A stretch of DNA of 6,211 nt from Promethearchaeota archaeon (GTDB lineage Archaea; Asgardarchaeota; Lokiarchaeia; Sigynarchaeales; SOKP01). Location of the stretch: the NCBI GenBank assembly GCA_019057975.1, contig JAHLWJ010000271.1, forward strand, positions 1 through 6,211. The letters run 5' to 3'. The translations under genes were made by a program, and so were the position numbers. Below the pieces are notes generated by a model that saw only the letters and a program-made list of their open reading frames with translations, was not told the DNA's origin and did not search any database. Shown here piece after piece: positions 5,771 to 6,211 of this stretch. Position 1 is the first letter of the stretch; every line of letters begins with the position of its first letter.

Positions 5771-5943
5771 TCAATAAGAAGAATTACAGAACTACACATT
5801 AGACTAAACATTAAAATCATCAATATAAAGCTTATTACATAACAAAACTCTCCAGGATTGACATGACAAATTGATGAAACAATAATAAAAAAAACCGTAA
5901 CAAGAATAAACGATAAATAAGATACTGCAAGTCTATGTTTCAT
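5767..5943 (-). CDS. Possible small two-helix membrane protein
   Basis: This 58-residue minus-strand frame starts MKHRLAVSYLSFILVTVFF and encodes two clear hydrophobic segments, about residues 5-24 and 34-57, with a short polar turn HVNPGEF between them. The Lys, His and Arg before the first segment would favour an inside N-terminus, putting the turn outside. The start is the only ATG available, with no Shine-Dalgarno sequence. The frame stays open for a further 25 codons upstream without a usual start, overlapping the end of the MaoC-like gene, so it could also be a displaced C-terminal tail of that gene. Its stop (5767-5769) overlaps the zinc-ribbon stop (5768-5770). AT-rich DNA can produce hydrophobic frames by chance. 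No family recognised. Confidence 0.4.
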   Translation of the reverse strand: MKHRLAVSYLSFILVTVFFIIVSSICHVNPGEFCYVISFILMILMFSLMCSSVILLID

Positions 5944-5978
5944 TAAAATAGAATATACTTTTATTTTATTAAGGTTTT

Positions 5979-6211
5979 CTACAGTTTGAAATTCTTCTTT
6001 TTTAACATATGAGTCATTTCAAAAGACATGATAAATTTTTTTGTTAAATCTATATTAACCTTATTGACTGTAAATAAAGAGTATAATATACCTCTGTCAG
6101 AATATGTTTTTGATTCTTTCTTATTGAGAATATTAACTTCTACTTCCATTGTATCACCTACTCTTAGAGATTTTTTAAATTTTAAATTCTCTATCCCTAA
6201 TAATGCAATAA
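5979..6211 (-). CDS. MaoC-like hotdog dehydratase, C-terminal part (start lies beyond the window)
   Basis: The minus-strand frame running in from the right edge encodes the last 76 residues of a MaoC-like hotdog protein. Members hydrate enoyl-CoA or related acyl thioesters. The visible part begins at about the end of the central hotdog helix (ALLGIENLKF) and then shows the family pattern SLRVGDTMEVEVNILNKKES, the DRGI turn before the next strand, and a closing strand FIMSFEMTHML. The catalytic Asp/His segment of R-hydratases, near the N-terminus, is outside the window, so activity cannot be judged. The stop is TAG at 5979-5981, right after KKKNFKL, the usual end point for this domain. The A6 run just before the stop (plus-strand 5998-6003) is a place where one extra base would extend the frame into the two-helix frame downstream. 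Confidence 0.75.
   Translation of the reverse strand, partial: IALLGIENLKFKKSLRVGDTMEVEVNILNKKESKTYSDRGILYSLFTVNKVNIDLTKKFIMSFEMTHMLKKKNFKL

Overview
The window looks like an ordinary, AT-rich archaeal chromosome segment, roughly 30 percent GC by eye. It most likely comes from an Asgard archaeon of the Lokiarchaeia type. Three things point there. The protein at 643-1527 closely resembles, from memory, a family common in Lokiarchaeia genomes, with a core of the type GHCSNLQ-W-ENNY followed by NLAFPLLKKLTE-GD. Most starts lack a Shine-Dalgarno sequence. Gene ends tend to be followed by bare T-tracts. The lineage call is inference from recall; no database was searched. No rRNA, tRNA, CRISPR array, insertion sequence or phage gene is visible, and no gap between genes exceeds 190 bases.

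Layout: a PaaI-type hotdog thioesterase (160-552, minus) is transcribed away from the Lokiarchaeia-type hypothetical protein (643-1527, plus). Next come three plus-strand genes: a saccharopine-dehydrogenase-like / trans-acting enoyl-reductase-like oxidoreductase (1678-2730), a two-cluster 4Fe-4S ferredoxin (2825-3043) and a radical SAM protein with a C-terminal twitch/SPASM-like cysteine region (3230-4498). A gamma-class carbonic anhydrase (4557-5102, minus) converges on the radical SAM gene. A zinc-ribbon protein (5291-5770, plus) is divergent from it. The right edge has two minus-strand reading frames absent from a simple long-ORF view: the C-terminal 76 residues of a MaoC-like hotdog protein (5979 to the window end) and, just downstream, a possible 58-residue two-helix membrane protein (5767-5943) whose stop interleaves with that of the zinc-ribbon gene.

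Functionally, this is a set of mostly single-gene units rather than one clear operon. Three genes (PaaI-like thioesterase, enoyl-reductase-like oxidoreductase, MaoC-like protein) belong to families that act on acyl thioesters or lipids, but they are not arranged as a pathway cluster. The ferredoxin next to the radical SAM enzyme is a plausible electron donor for it, although a T7 tract between them suggests separate transcripts. I see no convincing new multi-gene system. The points most worth a second look are the Lokiarchaeia-type protein of unknown function, the ferredoxin/radical SAM pair, and the MaoC/two-helix junction, where one extra base in an A6 run would fuse the two frames.
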